DNA of 64,000 nt. Origin: Proteromonas lacertae (Eukaryota; Sar; Bigyra; Opalinata; Proteromonadidae). Made by a program: the position numbers and the translations under genes. Of the stretch, positions 10,770 through 21,939 are shown one piece after another. Every line of letters starts with the position of its first letter. Within the stretch, counting starts at the first letter, position 1. The stretch is taken from the NCBI GenBank assembly GCA_002245135.1, contig NGBS01000594.1:1-64000 (forward strand), read 5' to 3'. Under the pieces are notes generated by a model. It did not search any database. It was not told where the DNA came from and was given only the letters and a program-made list of their open reading frames with translations.

Positions 10770-11122
10770 TTAAATTTTATTGTTTTGTTTATATATATAT
10801 ATGTATTGTATTGTTTTTATTATGTTTGACTTAATCAATAAAATGCATTTTAAAGATGTAATTCTTTTTCGAATCCATATACAATAAAAATTTATTAAAA
10901 ATATATTAAAAATAAATTATATCTATAAATAAATAAGTATTTGAAAATAAATAAAAATTAAAAATCATTATTTCCATTTATCAGTTTTTATATTGAAATT
11001 ACACATTTCATGATTAGAAAAATGAATAGAAATTCAATTAAATACATCTTATCAAGCCAAAAACTATGCTATTTTTCTTTCCAAATTTTCTTATCATAGT
11101 AATAAATTATAAGAACCAATCT
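10770..11122. other. Intergenic, nothing recognised
   Basis: AT-rich sequence between the Tc1 relic and the GT23-like gene. It must contain the promoter of that gene if the inferred start at 11123 is right. Confidence 0.4.
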
Positions 11123-12475
11123 ATGGTAAAATTGGTTTATAACTAAAAATCATTTTTTATGATTTATATTTAGCAACAATATATCTTAATTAGAAAGTAC
11201 ATATTTTACACTTCAGTTTATCATATATTTATTTTAATAATAACGTTAATATATTATAAGATATTTATATTTAGAAATAAAAACAAATTTAATGATTTTA
11301 TTAATTATTGTCAGAAAATAGCTAAAACAATTTCTAATAAACACATTAAATCAGTTTCAAAAAATGATAAATACAAAATATTATTCAATCTGTCATTAAA
11401 AAAGAAATGCCTATATTTAATAAATTATATTATTAAAGAGAATAAATTATTTAAAAATGAACAGAATCATTTAAAATATAAAACATTTCCACATAGAAGC
11501 TATTATAGATTAAGTCCTATAATTAACAAAAGAGAATATATTCTGATAAATACCTACGAAATGCAAAACTTCATATACACATATCAAAATCCATTAATTT
11601 GTGATAATAAAAATTTTTTATTAGTCACTGGATATTCAGCTGGACAAGGTATTGAGTTAAGAATTATAGCATCTTTGTTAGGATTAGCTATTGAAACAAA
11701 TAGAATAGCTATATATCATCCATATTATAAAACTATTCATACTGCAGGTGATTATTGTAATAATAAATCTAGAAATTGGGAATGTTTTCTTGAACCATTG
11801 ACAAATTGTTCTTTGCAGAACGAAAATATTTTATCTGCCGTGGAACTAGTATCCATACATCAATTAGATAAAATAGTTTATGTAGCTCAAAATAATATAA
11901 AGAAATATTTAAAACTAGTGCCACTTGCATTAAAAGATAAAATAAATTGTACTATAAAACTATCATATATATATAAATATTGGTCTATACAATCATTAAC
12001 ATATGTTATTAGGTTAAATAAACGAACATATCAACATATTGTTAATAAATATAAAGAAATAAATAATATAAAATATATGGAGTGTATGAGCGTTTGGATT
12101 AGGCATGGAGATAAAATTAAAGAGATGAATTTAATACCCACTAATCAATATGTAAGTGCAATTTCATTTTTTAAAAGTGTGGCAAAAACTAATTTTTTGG
12201 TGTATTTATCTTCTGATGATCCTAATGTATTTAATGAAGTAAATAAATCATATTCAATAGTATACTTACATTTTAATAGAAGTGATTACAATATGACAAG
12301 AGAATATAAAGTAAGAGGATCAACTTTAACATTATATGTTTTAGCCGATATTATGGCAGCATTGTCATGTAATTCTTTTTGTGGAACATTAAAGAGTAAT
12401 ATAATAAGAATAATTAATGAGCTAAGAATGACAGTAGGATTTCATTCTAATTCTCCATATTTTGAAATGGAATAA
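11123..12475 (+). CDS. Fucosyltransferase-like protein (GT23-like), type II membrane
   Basis: Probably transfers fucose to a glycan in the secretory pathway. The segment VWIRHGDKIKEM matches the Arg-containing donor-binding motif of the GT23/NodZ/O-fucosyltransferase group. The C-terminal segment ALSCNSFCGTLKSN matches that group's last conserved block. From Met 11561 there are 304 residues, but the same frame is open back to 11174 and includes a hydrophobic segment suited to a signal anchor (about 11216-11268). A 48-nt intron (11126-11173) directly after ATG 11123 would give 434 residues. That start is inferred. The next gene begins one base after the stop. Flanked by transposon relics upstream. 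Confidence 0.7.
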
Positions 12476-12476
12476 A

Positions 12477-13448
12477 ATGCATTTTACTCTAATAATATTT
12501 ATTGCGGCAGTTATTATAACGATAACAATAATTATGAATAATGCTATTTATAATAAAAATAATATGTCAGTAAATAAATATATAGAATCTTGTATATCTT
12601 ATAACAATAATAAAAATCACTTGAATTATTTAATTGTGTATAAAACATATACTGGTTGTGGCTTAGGTAATAAAATACCAACAATAATATCTAGCATTTT
12701 CTTTTCGCTTCTATCTATATCAAAATTTTATATTTATGGATGGAAAGATATAACATCTTACTTTAAAATGCCAACATATTTAATAAATGATAATATCACC
12801 ATAAACAAGATAATAGAAATAAGAACAATTAATAATTCTATTAGAATGTTGCTAAATTATTATAAATCATTATCTATATATAAATATCATGGATTTATGA
12901 ATATTATATACAATCTATATAATGATTCAAATATAATTAGAACTTACAAAATTAATTCAATAGGATGGAATAGAATAATACAAGAAGTGTTTTTTAAACC
13001 ATGCATAGCAGTAGAACAATATTTAAAATCATTTCAACAATTAAAAAGAAATCATATAATCGTGGGAGTTCATATAAGAACTGGATTTTTAACAAATTTA
13101 TCAAAGATTACATTTTGGTATTCGTCAGATATTTATAAGAAATATATAAAAGAAATAAATAAATTAATTAATACAAACAAAAAAATAAAAATATTAGTTG
13201 TATCAGACTCTTACGCTTTAATTGGAAGAATATCAAAAGAATACTATAATAATTTATTCAACTATTCTGTACCTGGACCAGTGGTAAATCCACATTATTC
13301 AATGCATGGAAAGAATTATCAAAGCGGAATAAAACTACTAGCAGATAATTATCTTTTATCACTTTGTGATATAGCTATAGGTTCCCATAGAAGTACTTAT
13401 TTTTCATTAGCATGCTCTAGATCAAATGTAAAATGTATAAAAGTTTAA
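12477..13448 (+). CDS. Fucosyltransferase-like protein (GT37/GT11-like), type II membrane
   Basis: A single exon of about 323 residues with one N-terminal membrane segment (LIIFIAAVIITITII), as expected of a Golgi enzyme. GCGLGNKIPTI resembles the GxGNR motif of xyloglucan-type fucosyltransferases. VGVHIRTG is the donor-binding Arg motif, and LLSLCDIAIGSHRSTYF is the usual C-terminal conserved block. The frame also has an ATG at 12462, inside the previous gene's last codons; 12477 is preferred because it lies just after that stop. Substrate unknown. The spacing to the gene before suggests the two arose or moved together. Confidence 0.65.
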   Translation: MHFTLIIFIAAVIITITIIMNNAIYNKNNMSVNKYIESCISYNNNKNHLNYLIVYKTYTGCGLGNKIPTIISSIFFSLLSISKFYIYGWKDITSYFKMPTYLINDNITINKIIEIRTINNSIRMLLNYYKSLSIYKYHGFMNIIYNLYNDSNIIRTYKINSIGWNRIIQEVFFKPCIAVEQYLKSFQQLKRNHIIVGVHIRTGFLTNLSKITFWYSSDIYKKYIKEINKLINTNKKIKILVVSDSYALIGRISKEYYNNLFNYSVPGPVVNPHYSMHGKNYQSGIKLLADNYLLSLCDIAIGSHRSTYFSLACSRSNVKCIKV

Positions 13449-13450
13449 AT

Positions 13451-14113
13451 TTACCATTTTGAAAAATTACATTCTGGAGGATTAGATATATTATTTATTC
13501 CAAAAATAATGCTCCACATATATTCCATATAGTTTGCTGAAAGTTTATTATTTCTGCTTTCAATTACATATTGTTTTAATCCTTTTCTTAAATTGATATA
13601 AAATTGAAGTGAATGTTTTATTATTCTACTATTTTCAACAATAAATGTCGAACAACAAGGAAATATATGCTTGTATATATATAATTGTAGCATTGAAATG
13701 TTAATATATCCATGTTTCCTCATATATTTATCAATTTCATAGGTTTTGTTAAACATTATATTATAATGTCTTTTTTGACCAAATTTCAAATATAAACAAT
13801 ATAATCCTCCAAAATTTGTATTATCAAAATAGTGAATTCTTTTTAAGTATTCAATTCTGTTATAGATTTTTTCTAAATAATGCCATGATTTTGTATGATC
13901 ATGGACAAATATATATTTTTTGTTCTTTTGTTTATTATAATTTTTTATAATAAAATCTAACATTAAACCAGCTTCGCAAGAATCAAGATGATTTGTGCTT
14001 TTATTACACTTAAGAAAGATAGAACTGTAGGGTATTAAAGATGCTATTAAATTAGACTTATTATTTTTATTACATGAAGATATTACTACATATATGTTTG
14101 GTATATATAATAT
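13451..14113 (-). CDS. DUF3431-family protein
   Basis: The pattern YVVISSC, then ANxxE-like DSCEAGLMLDFIIKNY, then IFVHDHTKSWH matches the order of conserved blocks in DUF3431 proteins. Those are found in fungi and protists and are often linked to glycosyltransferase-like folds. The frame is open upstream of Met 13963 to at least 14113, and the homologous core begins in that part, so 13963 is not the true start; no upstream ATG was settled. It converges on the previous gene with two bases between stops. Function in the family is not established. Confidence 0.55.
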   Translation of the reverse strand: MLYIPNIYVVISSCNKNNKSNLIASLIPYSSIFLKCNKSTNHLDSCEAGLMLDFIIKNYNKQKNKKYIFVHDHTKSWHYLEKIYNRIEYLKRIHYFDNTNFGGLYCLYLKFGQKRHYNIMFNKTYEIDKYMRKHGYINISMLQLYIYKHIFPCCSTFIVENSRIIKHSLQFYINLRKGLKQYVIESRNNKLSANYMEYMWSIIFGINNISNPPECNFSKW

Positions 14114-14154
14114 TTTGAAATGATTAAAATATTCTAAACAGAATATACATGTTA

Positions 14155-15322
14155 TTATAAAATAGTTAATATAAACATAAATTTTATAAAGTATTTATCA
14201 TTTCTAAGACAAAATACATATCCTTTGTTAATAAATTTCAATTCATGAATAATTATTAGTTGAGTATTTATATTGATAAGATCAAGTATATCACCTTCAT
14301 TATTAATTATATCAACATGTAAAGATTGTTTAATCATATTTGAAGGAATTTTATTGGAATGCAAAAATGAATTTTCTCTATAATTCTTTCCACATTTCTT
14401 TTCAAAGTATTCCAAATTATACAATCTCACAAAAGTGCAATATGTATCACCATTACATGGAAAACGAGGAAAAATAATACTTCTGTTCAATTTTTTGCTA
14501 ATATATATCAATGTTGATAATACATTTGTTATATTTGAGGTATTTAAATAGAAGTATCTTTTACTGTAGTATAAATAATTAATTGATGTTGATGAATAAT
14601 AACCATTATTATCTAAAGCATATATTCCTAATTCTTTCATCCTATACATTTTAGCCACAATACCAAAAGTATAATCATTATGAAACCCTATTAGATTTAA
14701 GACATTTGAAGATCTATTATATAAGAAATTATTCTATTGAAGAAGTTATATCCATCCATAATAATATCTATATTCAATGATTTTACATGAGAAAAATTAA
14801 TAGATTTCATATACCTATTTGCTAAACTTTGTTCAGAATAGCTCCATTCATATGATGTGCAATTATTTTCAATTGAGATCAAATCATTTAAATAATTAAT
14901 AGTAAACTTGCTTCTCTTTAGTAGTCTATATTTATTCATAATATAAATTATATATACACTAATCCATAATTTAAAACATTACATATAACGCTATCACATG
15001 CTAATATTAAATCGATTGAAGAACTGAAATACTTTAATAGTTCATTAGGATTTTTGAAGAAGTATATATCAGCATCTAGTGCTAATAAATAATTTGTTTG
15101 TTTTATATATTTCATAAAAATAGGATGTTTTAGTCTCATTTTTTTAGCAAATCCAATTGTATGAATTTTATTTCCATATACATTCTCTTCAACTAATTTG
15201 GGAGAAATTTCAACTGGCAAATTATACCTTCTACATTTTTCATACATTTTGGATGATGTTGCAATTACTTTAAAATTTTGAATATTATAGTATTTAATTA
15301 CAGAAATATAAAAATTTCTCAC
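14155..15322 (-). pseudogene. GT77-like nucleotide-sugar transferase, truncated
   Basis: The sequence LLALDADIYFFKNP carries the DxD metal and sugar-nucleotide motif. It is followed by an N-x-G segment (NYGLV) and later HNDYTFG, the order seen in PF03407/GT77 transferases. A 32-nt intron (14926-14957) joins two frames cleanly. Between about 14660 and 14700 the frame shifts with no convincing intron. No start codon is seen: the frame opens from GTG at 15322, and a hAT-like terminal sequence begins 86 bases upstream. It is probably a gene damaged at its 5' end and once inside, though a sequencing error is possible. Confidence 0.55.
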
Positions 15323-15407
15323 TACATCAAAATAATATAAATAAAGTACTTGTAATATAGAACTTATGATACAACACTTGGTTTTTATATACTTTTATCA
15401 TTATTAT

Positions 15408-15426
15408 CAGGGTTGTATAAATAGGT
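15408..15426 (+). repeat. hAT-like terminal sequence, solo copy
   Basis: CAGGGTTGTATAAATAGGT here is identical to the start of the hAT relic at 35892. CAGGG termini are typical of hAT elements. The sequence after it differs from the other copy, and no partner end was found nearby. Confidence 0.6.
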
Positions 15427-15778
15427 ACTTAAGGACGATCATAAACCTCTTTATTATCAAGCGCTTGATAAGTCGTTTAAAGAGAAAGTCTCTTCCAGTG
15501 GTGATAAAAAGAGAAAAGAAAGCAGAAGAAGTCATTTTGTAGGTATCGAAAGAGAAAGAAAGGAAATAAAAGAAGCCGGTCTACTAGTAGTAATGAAGTA
15601 GATGAAGATAATTATCAGTTGTAGAAGTTTTACCACAAAGAAATACGATGATTATGTAAAAGATGAAAAGACAAAGCACTTATTGTTTAAATGAATGAAG
15701 GTTATTAAAAGATGAAAAGAAGTACTATGGTATTATCAGAGATATGATAGATGCATTCGTAAAATCAATGAGAAATTT

Positions 15779-16045
15779 ACAGTTACTAAAGAAGAACAGT
15801 TTAACTACATTCTTACAGTGATTGATCATTACAGTAATTTTACATGTGTATATCCATTAAAGAGAAAAACAAAAGAAGAAACAGTGAAGAATATGCGAAT
15901 TATATCAGAATTTTTGGTGCTCCTCAGATTCTTCAAATGGATAATGGTAGTAAATTCAAGAATGATTTGATGAGAAGTTTATGCAATGAATATTGAATTG
16001 ATGAAGTTCATAGTGCACCATATAGTAAGGGTGCAGATATTATTA
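15779..16045 (+). pseudogene. Polinton integrase core remnant (fossil A)
   Basis: The segments FNYILTVIDHYSNF and KRKTKEETVKN correspond closely to the integrase at 27991-28707. The two therefore belong to one integrase family carried by two elements. Decayed; only part of the catalytic core is recognisable. Confidence 0.7.
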
Positions 16046-16281
16046 TAGATGAAACATTAATCATACTGTTCAAAAATATCAACATCATCAATTACATATG
16101 AAGAAGAACAAGAAAGCCATGGTTTAAGCTTTGTAAAAAAGATCAGAAAAGTATTTCAGATGTTGTAGATCCATTGGTATTAGATCACAGTGAAGCTCCC
16201 ATCCATATTTGATATTGCATCATTATTTGACACAGAAAACTTCGATACTACATATAAATGCATTAAAATAATACCATTAGA

Positions 16282-16683
16282 TTATGAGTTAAAGAATATA
16301 ATACAAAAAAGGTGAAATAGAAGATGTGCAAAAGGACCTGTTACAAATAAATTCTTACACCAATTAAACATTTTCATATGTTCATCATATAAATTATATA
16401 TTCTATTAAACTCATGATTTGGCCAACCTACAGGAATTAATCTATATTGCATAATCAATGCTTTGTTAAATCTTTTCACTTCTTGATTCACATAGTTATT
16501 CAAATCATCTTCACTTATATCTTGAAATGGTATAACTTGATTCCTTCTATGTCTTCTTCTATGTCTTATTCTGTTCATATCAATTGGTACATTATCTTCA
16601 TCTTCTTCATCTTCATAATCATCATCATCTGTTATTTCATCTTCTTCATCATTTGAATTGTTAACTTGAGGTTGTGGTTGCAT
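16282..16683 (-). CDS. Acidic protein of Polinton fossil A, unknown
   Basis: The frame is about 133 residues. The N-terminal third is a run of Asp and Glu, followed by an Arg/His cluster (RHRRRHRR) and an ordinary helical-looking remainder. I do not recognise it. It lies between the integrase remnant and the penton-like region on the opposite strand, so it is probably an element gene. The upstream ATG is 80 bases from the divergent capsid-region start. Confidence 0.4.
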   Translation of the reverse strand: MQPQPQVNNSNDEEDEITDDDDYEDEEDEDNVPIDMNRIRHRRRHRRNQVIPFQDISEDDLNNYVNQEVKRFNKALIMQYRLIPVGWPNHEFNRIYNLYDEHMKMFNWCKNLFVTGPFAHLLFHLFCIIFFNS

Positions 16684-16762
16684 ATATATATAACAATATA
16701 TAAATTAAAGAATAATTCAAATAAAATTATATTTTAATATTTCTCAACAATTATAAAACATA

Positions 16763-17735
16763 ATGCAACCTAAAAATAGTAGTAATGTTTTAAGTAATAG
16801 AAGATCATTGTTTTTAACTACATCAGACTATGATTCAAAATTTTCAAATAGATGGACGAGATGTATTAATACTCCTACTATTACTGAAATATATCAATAT
16901 ATGAGTTTAATTACTGCAGTTATTCCAAATAAATTCTATACAGTACAAGATGAAGTAAATGATCATATACTTTTTAATTGTACTTAATACAGCTGCAGAA
17001 ATATGCAAATAAAAGATCCAGAAGAATGGTCAAAACCAAAAAACCAAAATGGACCTTATAATAAAACTATTGATATTAAAATACCTCAAAGAAAATATAC
17101 AGGAAAAGAATTATTAGATTTTTTTGCTAGAAATCTCTTAGATTTTACTTTTTATGCATTTGATAATGGAGTAATACAATTACCTGATGAAGGTTTTGCA
17201 AATAGATTTCCATTTCTTAAAGTAGATGATCAAATAGATATACTTCAATTTGAAAAAACTTCAGATAATAGATTAAGGTTATATTTTGTTTAAATAACGC
17301 ATTATGGAAGATATTACTTTACAGACTTTACTATAGAATTCCCTAACTTAGCATATAAGTTATTTGGTTTAGATGAAATAAATAAAAGTATATCAATTTA
17401 TCATGCAAATCATTTTAAGTGATGCATATTTCAGTAAAGATTTTAATTATTATTCTAATTTGTTACCAAATCAGCCTTCTTTACTATGGGTGTCATTTAT
17501 TCAAATTAGATGTGACTGGGTTAATAGTGGTGAGAATTCAATGGTTTTAGCAAATATACCTATAACTGATATAAATGCAGTTTATGCTACATTCGCTAAT
17601 CCACAAATTGAATGGACAACTAAAAAGATGCAATATCACGATTATCAACGAATGAATATATCAGTCTCTCAGCAAGATGGTTATGCAATTGATTTAAATA
17701 GCTTACCTATATATTTTGAGATTATTTTGTATTAA
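16763..17735 (+). pseudogene. Minor capsid (penton-like) region of Polinton fossil A
   Basis: The sequence before the major capsid gene resembles the single jelly-roll minor capsid protein of Polintons. It includes an IDIKIPQRKYTGKELLDFF segment, which fits the IPxGxY...L pattern of these proteins. It is broken, with about two or three breaks. Assignment is from position and motif resemblance. Confidence 0.5.
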
Positions 17736-17789
17736 TAAATTTCTTGCTATTTTTAAGCATTTTTTGATTTTTAAAAAATAACATAAAAT

Positions 17790-18803
17790 ATGTCAATCAC
17801 TGCTGTACCTAATTCACAAAAACATGAAAGCATTGTGCCAGCTTATATACCTGTCTACAGTCATATTTTAGTTACACCTAACCAAAGCAGAAATGAGACT
17901 GTTTTATCTTTAAATTCAAACAGTGATGCTATTAAATTTGAAATATCTGGTGATAATTGTGTTAATCTATCTAAAAGTTACTTTGAATTTGAATTAGATT
18001 ATACTACAGGTCAAAAAAGAGATCATGCAACTTCAGGTTCAGGAAGTTGGAAATTACCTATTGCACCTGCAAATGATTCTAAATCAGGCAAAACATTAGA
18101 TCATATAAATTTAAAGAATTCAATGAATTTTGGAACTATCAAAGTATACAATAAAACTGGAACACTTCTATGTGATTTAGATAGTAGTTATAATGAATAT
18201 CGAGATTTAGCTCATCAAATTGCCAATCAGTATCCTTATGATATAAAAGATCCAAATTATTATCAATATTTATTTGATGGCTTAACAATTAGAAATAATG
18301 AAATTCTTGAAACAACTATATGTGATTTTAATACTACTTTAAAAGCAAATGGAGGTGTTTGGAATTATTGGGATGAAATGGGAACAACAGAAGATCCTAT
18401 TCCTTTTGATCAAGATCAAGATAGAATAATATGGCAAATTAATGATTTCGTTTATACTCATGATTATTTATATCCTGCAAAATATCAGACATGGGAATAT
18501 ATGAGAAATTATATTCAAAATACAATATTTGAAAGATGTTTTGAACAATCTTTTGCTTATAGATTCTTTGATATATTAAATTTCAGTGCTGACCGTTTAA
18601 CTGAATTAAAATTAAGAGCTGGTAAAGATTTATCGAGTGATTTAAAAATAACATTAGATTGTTCAAACCGTAACTTCGATGCTAGAAAAAATAATCCAGA
18701 TGATGATGATGAAAACAGAAATAGAACTATTCATCATAAATTCTACATAATTACTGGTAAACAATTGATTATTGGACCAAGGTGTGTTGAAAAAGTAGTA
18801 TAA
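17790..18803 (+). CDS. Major-capsid-like protein of Polinton fossil A
   Basis: A 337-residue frame that reads open throughout. It starts with a short segment before a region rich in beta-strand-like sequence. It sits between the penton-like region and the packaging ATPase, the usual place of the double jelly-roll capsid protein. Many Polinton capsid proteins are longer. I rely on order and general character, not on a firm motif. Confidence 0.5.
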   Translation: MSITAVPNSQKHESIVPAYIPVYSHILVTPNQSRNETVLSLNSNSDAIKFEISGDNCVNLSKSYFEFELDYTTGQKRDHATSGSGSWKLPIAPANDSKSGKTLDHINLKNSMNFGTIKVYNKTGTLLCDLDSSYNEYRDLAHQIANQYPYDIKDPNYYQYLFDGLTIRNNEILETTICDFNTTLKANGGVWNYWDEMGTTEDPIPFDQDQDRIIWQINDFVYTHDYLYPAKYQTWEYMRNYIQNTIFERCFEQSFAYRFFDILNFSADRLTELKLRAGKDLSSDLKITLDCSNRNFDARKNNPDDDDENRNRTIHHKFYIITGKQLIIGPRCVEKVV

Positions 18804-18870
18804 GTAATAATTCTTTATTATTGACTTCTATTTTCATTTTTTGATTTCTCACTACATATTATATACACAC

Positions 18871-19545
18871 TATGTTTAAATTTGAAAAAATAAATAATAT
18901 ACAAATTGAGCCTGTTGATGGCGGTGAGTCATTTGATCCTAAGAAAATTCTGGGTTATGATTACTTTAATGAGCCTTTCTGCAATATTTTTCTTGTGGCT
19001 CGTTAGAACAGTGGTAAAACAACTTTGATATACAATATATTAAGACATATTATAGATCCAAAATATAAGAAAAAACAACATGTACATTTTTTCGTAGGTG
19101 CAATCAAACAAGATAGGATATATGATTCAATTAAAGAGTTATTAGATTATAATGAAATTAGTTATGATGAAAATGATTCATTATTTGAACCTTACTAAGG
19201 AGATAATTTAGTAGAGAAGTTAATGAAATCAATTGATGATACAAACAAAGATAATTATGAGTATGCAGAACATATTATAATATTTGATGATCTTAGTTTA
19301 GAGTTGAAAACAGCTAATAATATCATACCAATATTAATGAAAGAAAATAGACATTTAAAATCTAAAATTATAATTAGTAGTCAATATATTACTGATATGG
19401 TACCTTCAGCAAGATCACAAGTAGATTATTGTTTAACATTTTATGGATTGAGTAACAGAAACGTTACATATGACACCATTCTAAAGTTTCTTGATGTTTT
19501 TATTGATTTTGTTATTTTATTGTTTATTAATACAAAAAATGTTTA
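18871..19545 (+). pseudogene. Packaging ATPase (A32-like) of Polinton fossil A
   Basis: NSGKTTLIYNIL is a Walker A loop and HIIIFDDLS a Walker B. KIIISSQYITDMVP follows as in the related frame at 33941-34546. Such ATPases load DNA into capsids in Polintons and related viruses. Broken, about two breaks. Confidence 0.8.
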
Positions 19546-20349
19546 TTGGGGATAGACAAACTATTAAACATAGATCAAACAAAATTAGCTTATGATATTG
19601 CTGATAAAATAAATCTAGTTGATGAAGCTAAATTAGCAACAGATATTGCATCTAAAGTTGTTATACCACCTTCATCAATAACACCAAAAGATAAAATAGA
19701 TATAACATCAAGTATAATAACTAGTGTAAATAGTAATACTACTAAAGAAGTAGATACAAAAAAGTTAGAATTAGAAGAATATTTGAAATCAATAAAAGAT
19801 ATAATCAATAAACAAGTACTTGTACTATGTGATTCAATAAACAATACAGTTAATAGTATACCTCGAAATTTAGTACCAAAACCTTATTGTTTACATAAAC
19901 AACATACTAGTTATACAGCGAAAAGAAGAATTAATGGTATATGGGATAGTGATGATAAAACATTTAAAATACCTACTAAAATAGAAATGTTTGAAAACTT
20001 TATGAAGATTAAATTATATGATGGTTTTACATGTAATTATGAAGGATGTGATGGTCATGAATTATATCTTAAACCTGGTAGAGAAGGTTTATTACAACAA
20101 TACTATAATAAAGTATTACAAATATACAATGGGAAATCATTCCCTATAAGAGCTACAAATGATAAAAATACATATCATACATTAACTAATAGACCATATT
20201 TTCAAATAACTCATATATTACAAAATGATAATAATCAACCTAATTTACATATAATAGTAAATGGTTACCCTCATCAAGATTATTTAGCAATACCAAGACA
20301 AACATTCTTCACAGACTATATAGATACAGGTGTTACAGATTTCTTTTAA
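19546..20349 (+). CDS. Unknown protein of Polinton fossil A
   Basis: About 267 residues, open as read. The N-terminal half has repeated helical segments (KLAYDIADKIN, KLATDIASKVV) like a trimeric coiled coil; the C-terminal half looks globular. This could be a fibre- or stalk-like accessory protein, but that is inference only. It begins next to the ATPase remnant on the same strand. Confidence 0.45.
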   Translation: MGIDKLLNIDQTKLAYDIADKINLVDEAKLATDIASKVVIPPSSITPKDKIDITSSIITSVNSNTTKEVDTKKLELEEYLKSIKDIINKQVLVLCDSINNTVNSIPRNLVPKPYCLHKQHTSYTAKRRINGIWDSDDKTFKIPTKIEMFENFMKIKLYDGFTCNYEGCDGHELYLKPGREGLLQQYYNKVLQIYNGKSFPIRATNDKNTYHTLTNRPYFQITHILQNDNNQPNLHIIVNGYPHQDYLAIPRQTFFTDYIDTGVTDFF

Positions 20350-20485
20350 TTTTTATTATGATTATTTTATTATGTTTATTATAAAATTTATTATATTTTT
20401 ATTATATTATGTGATTTTTATTAAATTACGCATATTTTTTAAACCCTGTCCCAAATCATTTTAAGATAGAGATTCGTTTTAAAAT

Positions 20486-20984
20486 TTAGACTATGTTTAT
20501 CGTAGTTTGATCATTGTTTCCTTTAACTTCTTCTTGTGCTTCTTCTTCCTCATCATCACTATCATCAAATATATAATTCTTCTTTACATAATGTTTAAAC
20601 ATAGGATTCTTCTTCAAATGAACACTTCCCATTCCTTCAGGTAGTGTTAAACCACTCAATATACTTATCGAACACTGCAAAATAATGTCTATTTAATCAT
20701 CTTGGTTTTACTGATGATTTAATATCGAAAAGCATCATATAATATCTCTTATCACTATACTTTGTCCACATCTTTTGATGGCAAATAGCACAGAATTCAT
20801 TATAAGACTTTATCTCTTCCTTAGGTAATGGACTATCTAAAACTGCACTTATGTTATGGTTAAAATATAAGTAAAACTTACATGTTCCACATATACACTT
20901 ATCTAAATAATCTTCATTATTTCTAAATGAACAAAAGAAAGCAAAGTTTATTGAAGCACACATATTTATATTTTTTTGATTCAA
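20486..20984 (-). CDS. Small zinc-ribbon-like protein, two exons
   Basis: Two frames join across a 37-nt intron (20675-20711, GTAAAA...TGCAG) to give 153 residues from ATG 20984. Exon 1 contains CICGTCKFY and, 41 residues on, CAICHQKMW, a paired CxxC arrangement suited to zinc binding. Exon 2 ends in an acidic tail (DDSDDEEEE). Whether it is a host gene or belongs to the neighbouring Polinton fossil is unclear. The intron resembles host introns in length. Function unknown. Confidence 0.55.
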
Positions 20985-21939
20985 AACGGTTTTTCTAAAA
21001 TATCAGGAAAATCAAAGCTGTTTCTTTTTTCTGTTTATAACAACAGTTTCTCGTTAGAATTTGATTTAGTAAAAAATATAGAATACTGTAGATAATTCTT
21101 TAAATATATATTTTTGACACTATTTAAATTCTTTTGAATGTTTTTAACTACACTATATAAATCCATTAATAATTTGATAAATGAAAAAAATAACTTAAAA
21201 AAAAGTAAGAACGCATTCTGTAGCTTGGCCACCACACTATTTAATCACTAAGTCCTAGCTAGGCTACACAGGACACGCTACTTACTTACATAGAAATACA
21301 TTTCTTATTATATAAAGTAGCTACCCTGCCGGGGTAGAACAGGTAGCTACTTATCTATTTATACACTTTATTTCTACTATCCTACGCTACAAACTATTGA
21401 AAAAGCAAAATTAAAATTTGACCCATAAATTTATTCACACACTAAAATATATACACAATTTTAAATTCACCACTTGCTCCAGTATAACCCGTACTAAAAA
21501 CTAATTCACACTCAAAATGCTTATTCTTACCTGTAGAAGGCACCTAAGAATAGTCTGGTTCAGAAATCGAATTAACAGTGATATTCTTGTTGTTATACAT
21601 ATATAACCAACATTTTCTAAAAACTTCTTATCTTGATAGAATTTTATAACATTCTTCTAAGTTTATACTGATATTCATTTTTTCTCTTTGACTGAATCAT
21701 AAATATATACAAACAGAAAAATTGAAAAGAATGAAATTAATAGTTACTCACAGATGTAAGTTATATGACCAAGTAAGTATAAAAGTAACAATTGTTCATC
21801 AAAACAAGTAAGAATATGTATTTAGTTTGTCTGGTAGACAAACTGCCATCTATGAAATTATGACAAATGGCTCAAAAATTGCTTAAAGTATTTTTATAAT
21901 TGATAATTTCATAAAATAAATTATAAAAATATAAGTATA
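20985..21939. other. Intergenic with hairpin and element-end motif
   Basis: No convincing gene. It holds a GC-rich perfect hairpin (21315-21352) and a variant of the Polinton subterminal motif (about 21746-21775, ACAGATGTAAGTTATATGAC). The rest is AT-rich. Confidence 0.5.
21315..21352. repeat. Perfect 11-bp stem hairpin
   Basis: AAGTAGCTACC (21315-21325) is the exact reverse complement of 21342-21352, with a 16-base loop. An alternative inner stem pairs CTACCC with GGGTAG at 21321-21337. Its GC content stands out against the surroundings. Role unknown. Confidence 0.8.

Larger units (their letters stand above)
15700..20349 (+). mobile_element. Polinton/Maverick fossil A
   Basis: Within this span lie, left to right, a retroviral-type integrase remnant, an acidic unknown protein (minus strand), a penton-like minor capsid region, a major-capsid-like protein, a packaging ATPase remnant and an unknown protein. 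The gene set identifies a Polinton. No polymerase or terminal repeats were found within the span, so it is incomplete. It is broken in several places, but long frames remain, so decay is moderate and the insertion not very old. Confidence 0.75.

Noticed and set aside
14660-14700. A 16-nt GT...AG intron in the GT77-like gene
   Set aside because: Shorter than any other intron here and not needed to restore known blocks; a frame break is the simpler reading.
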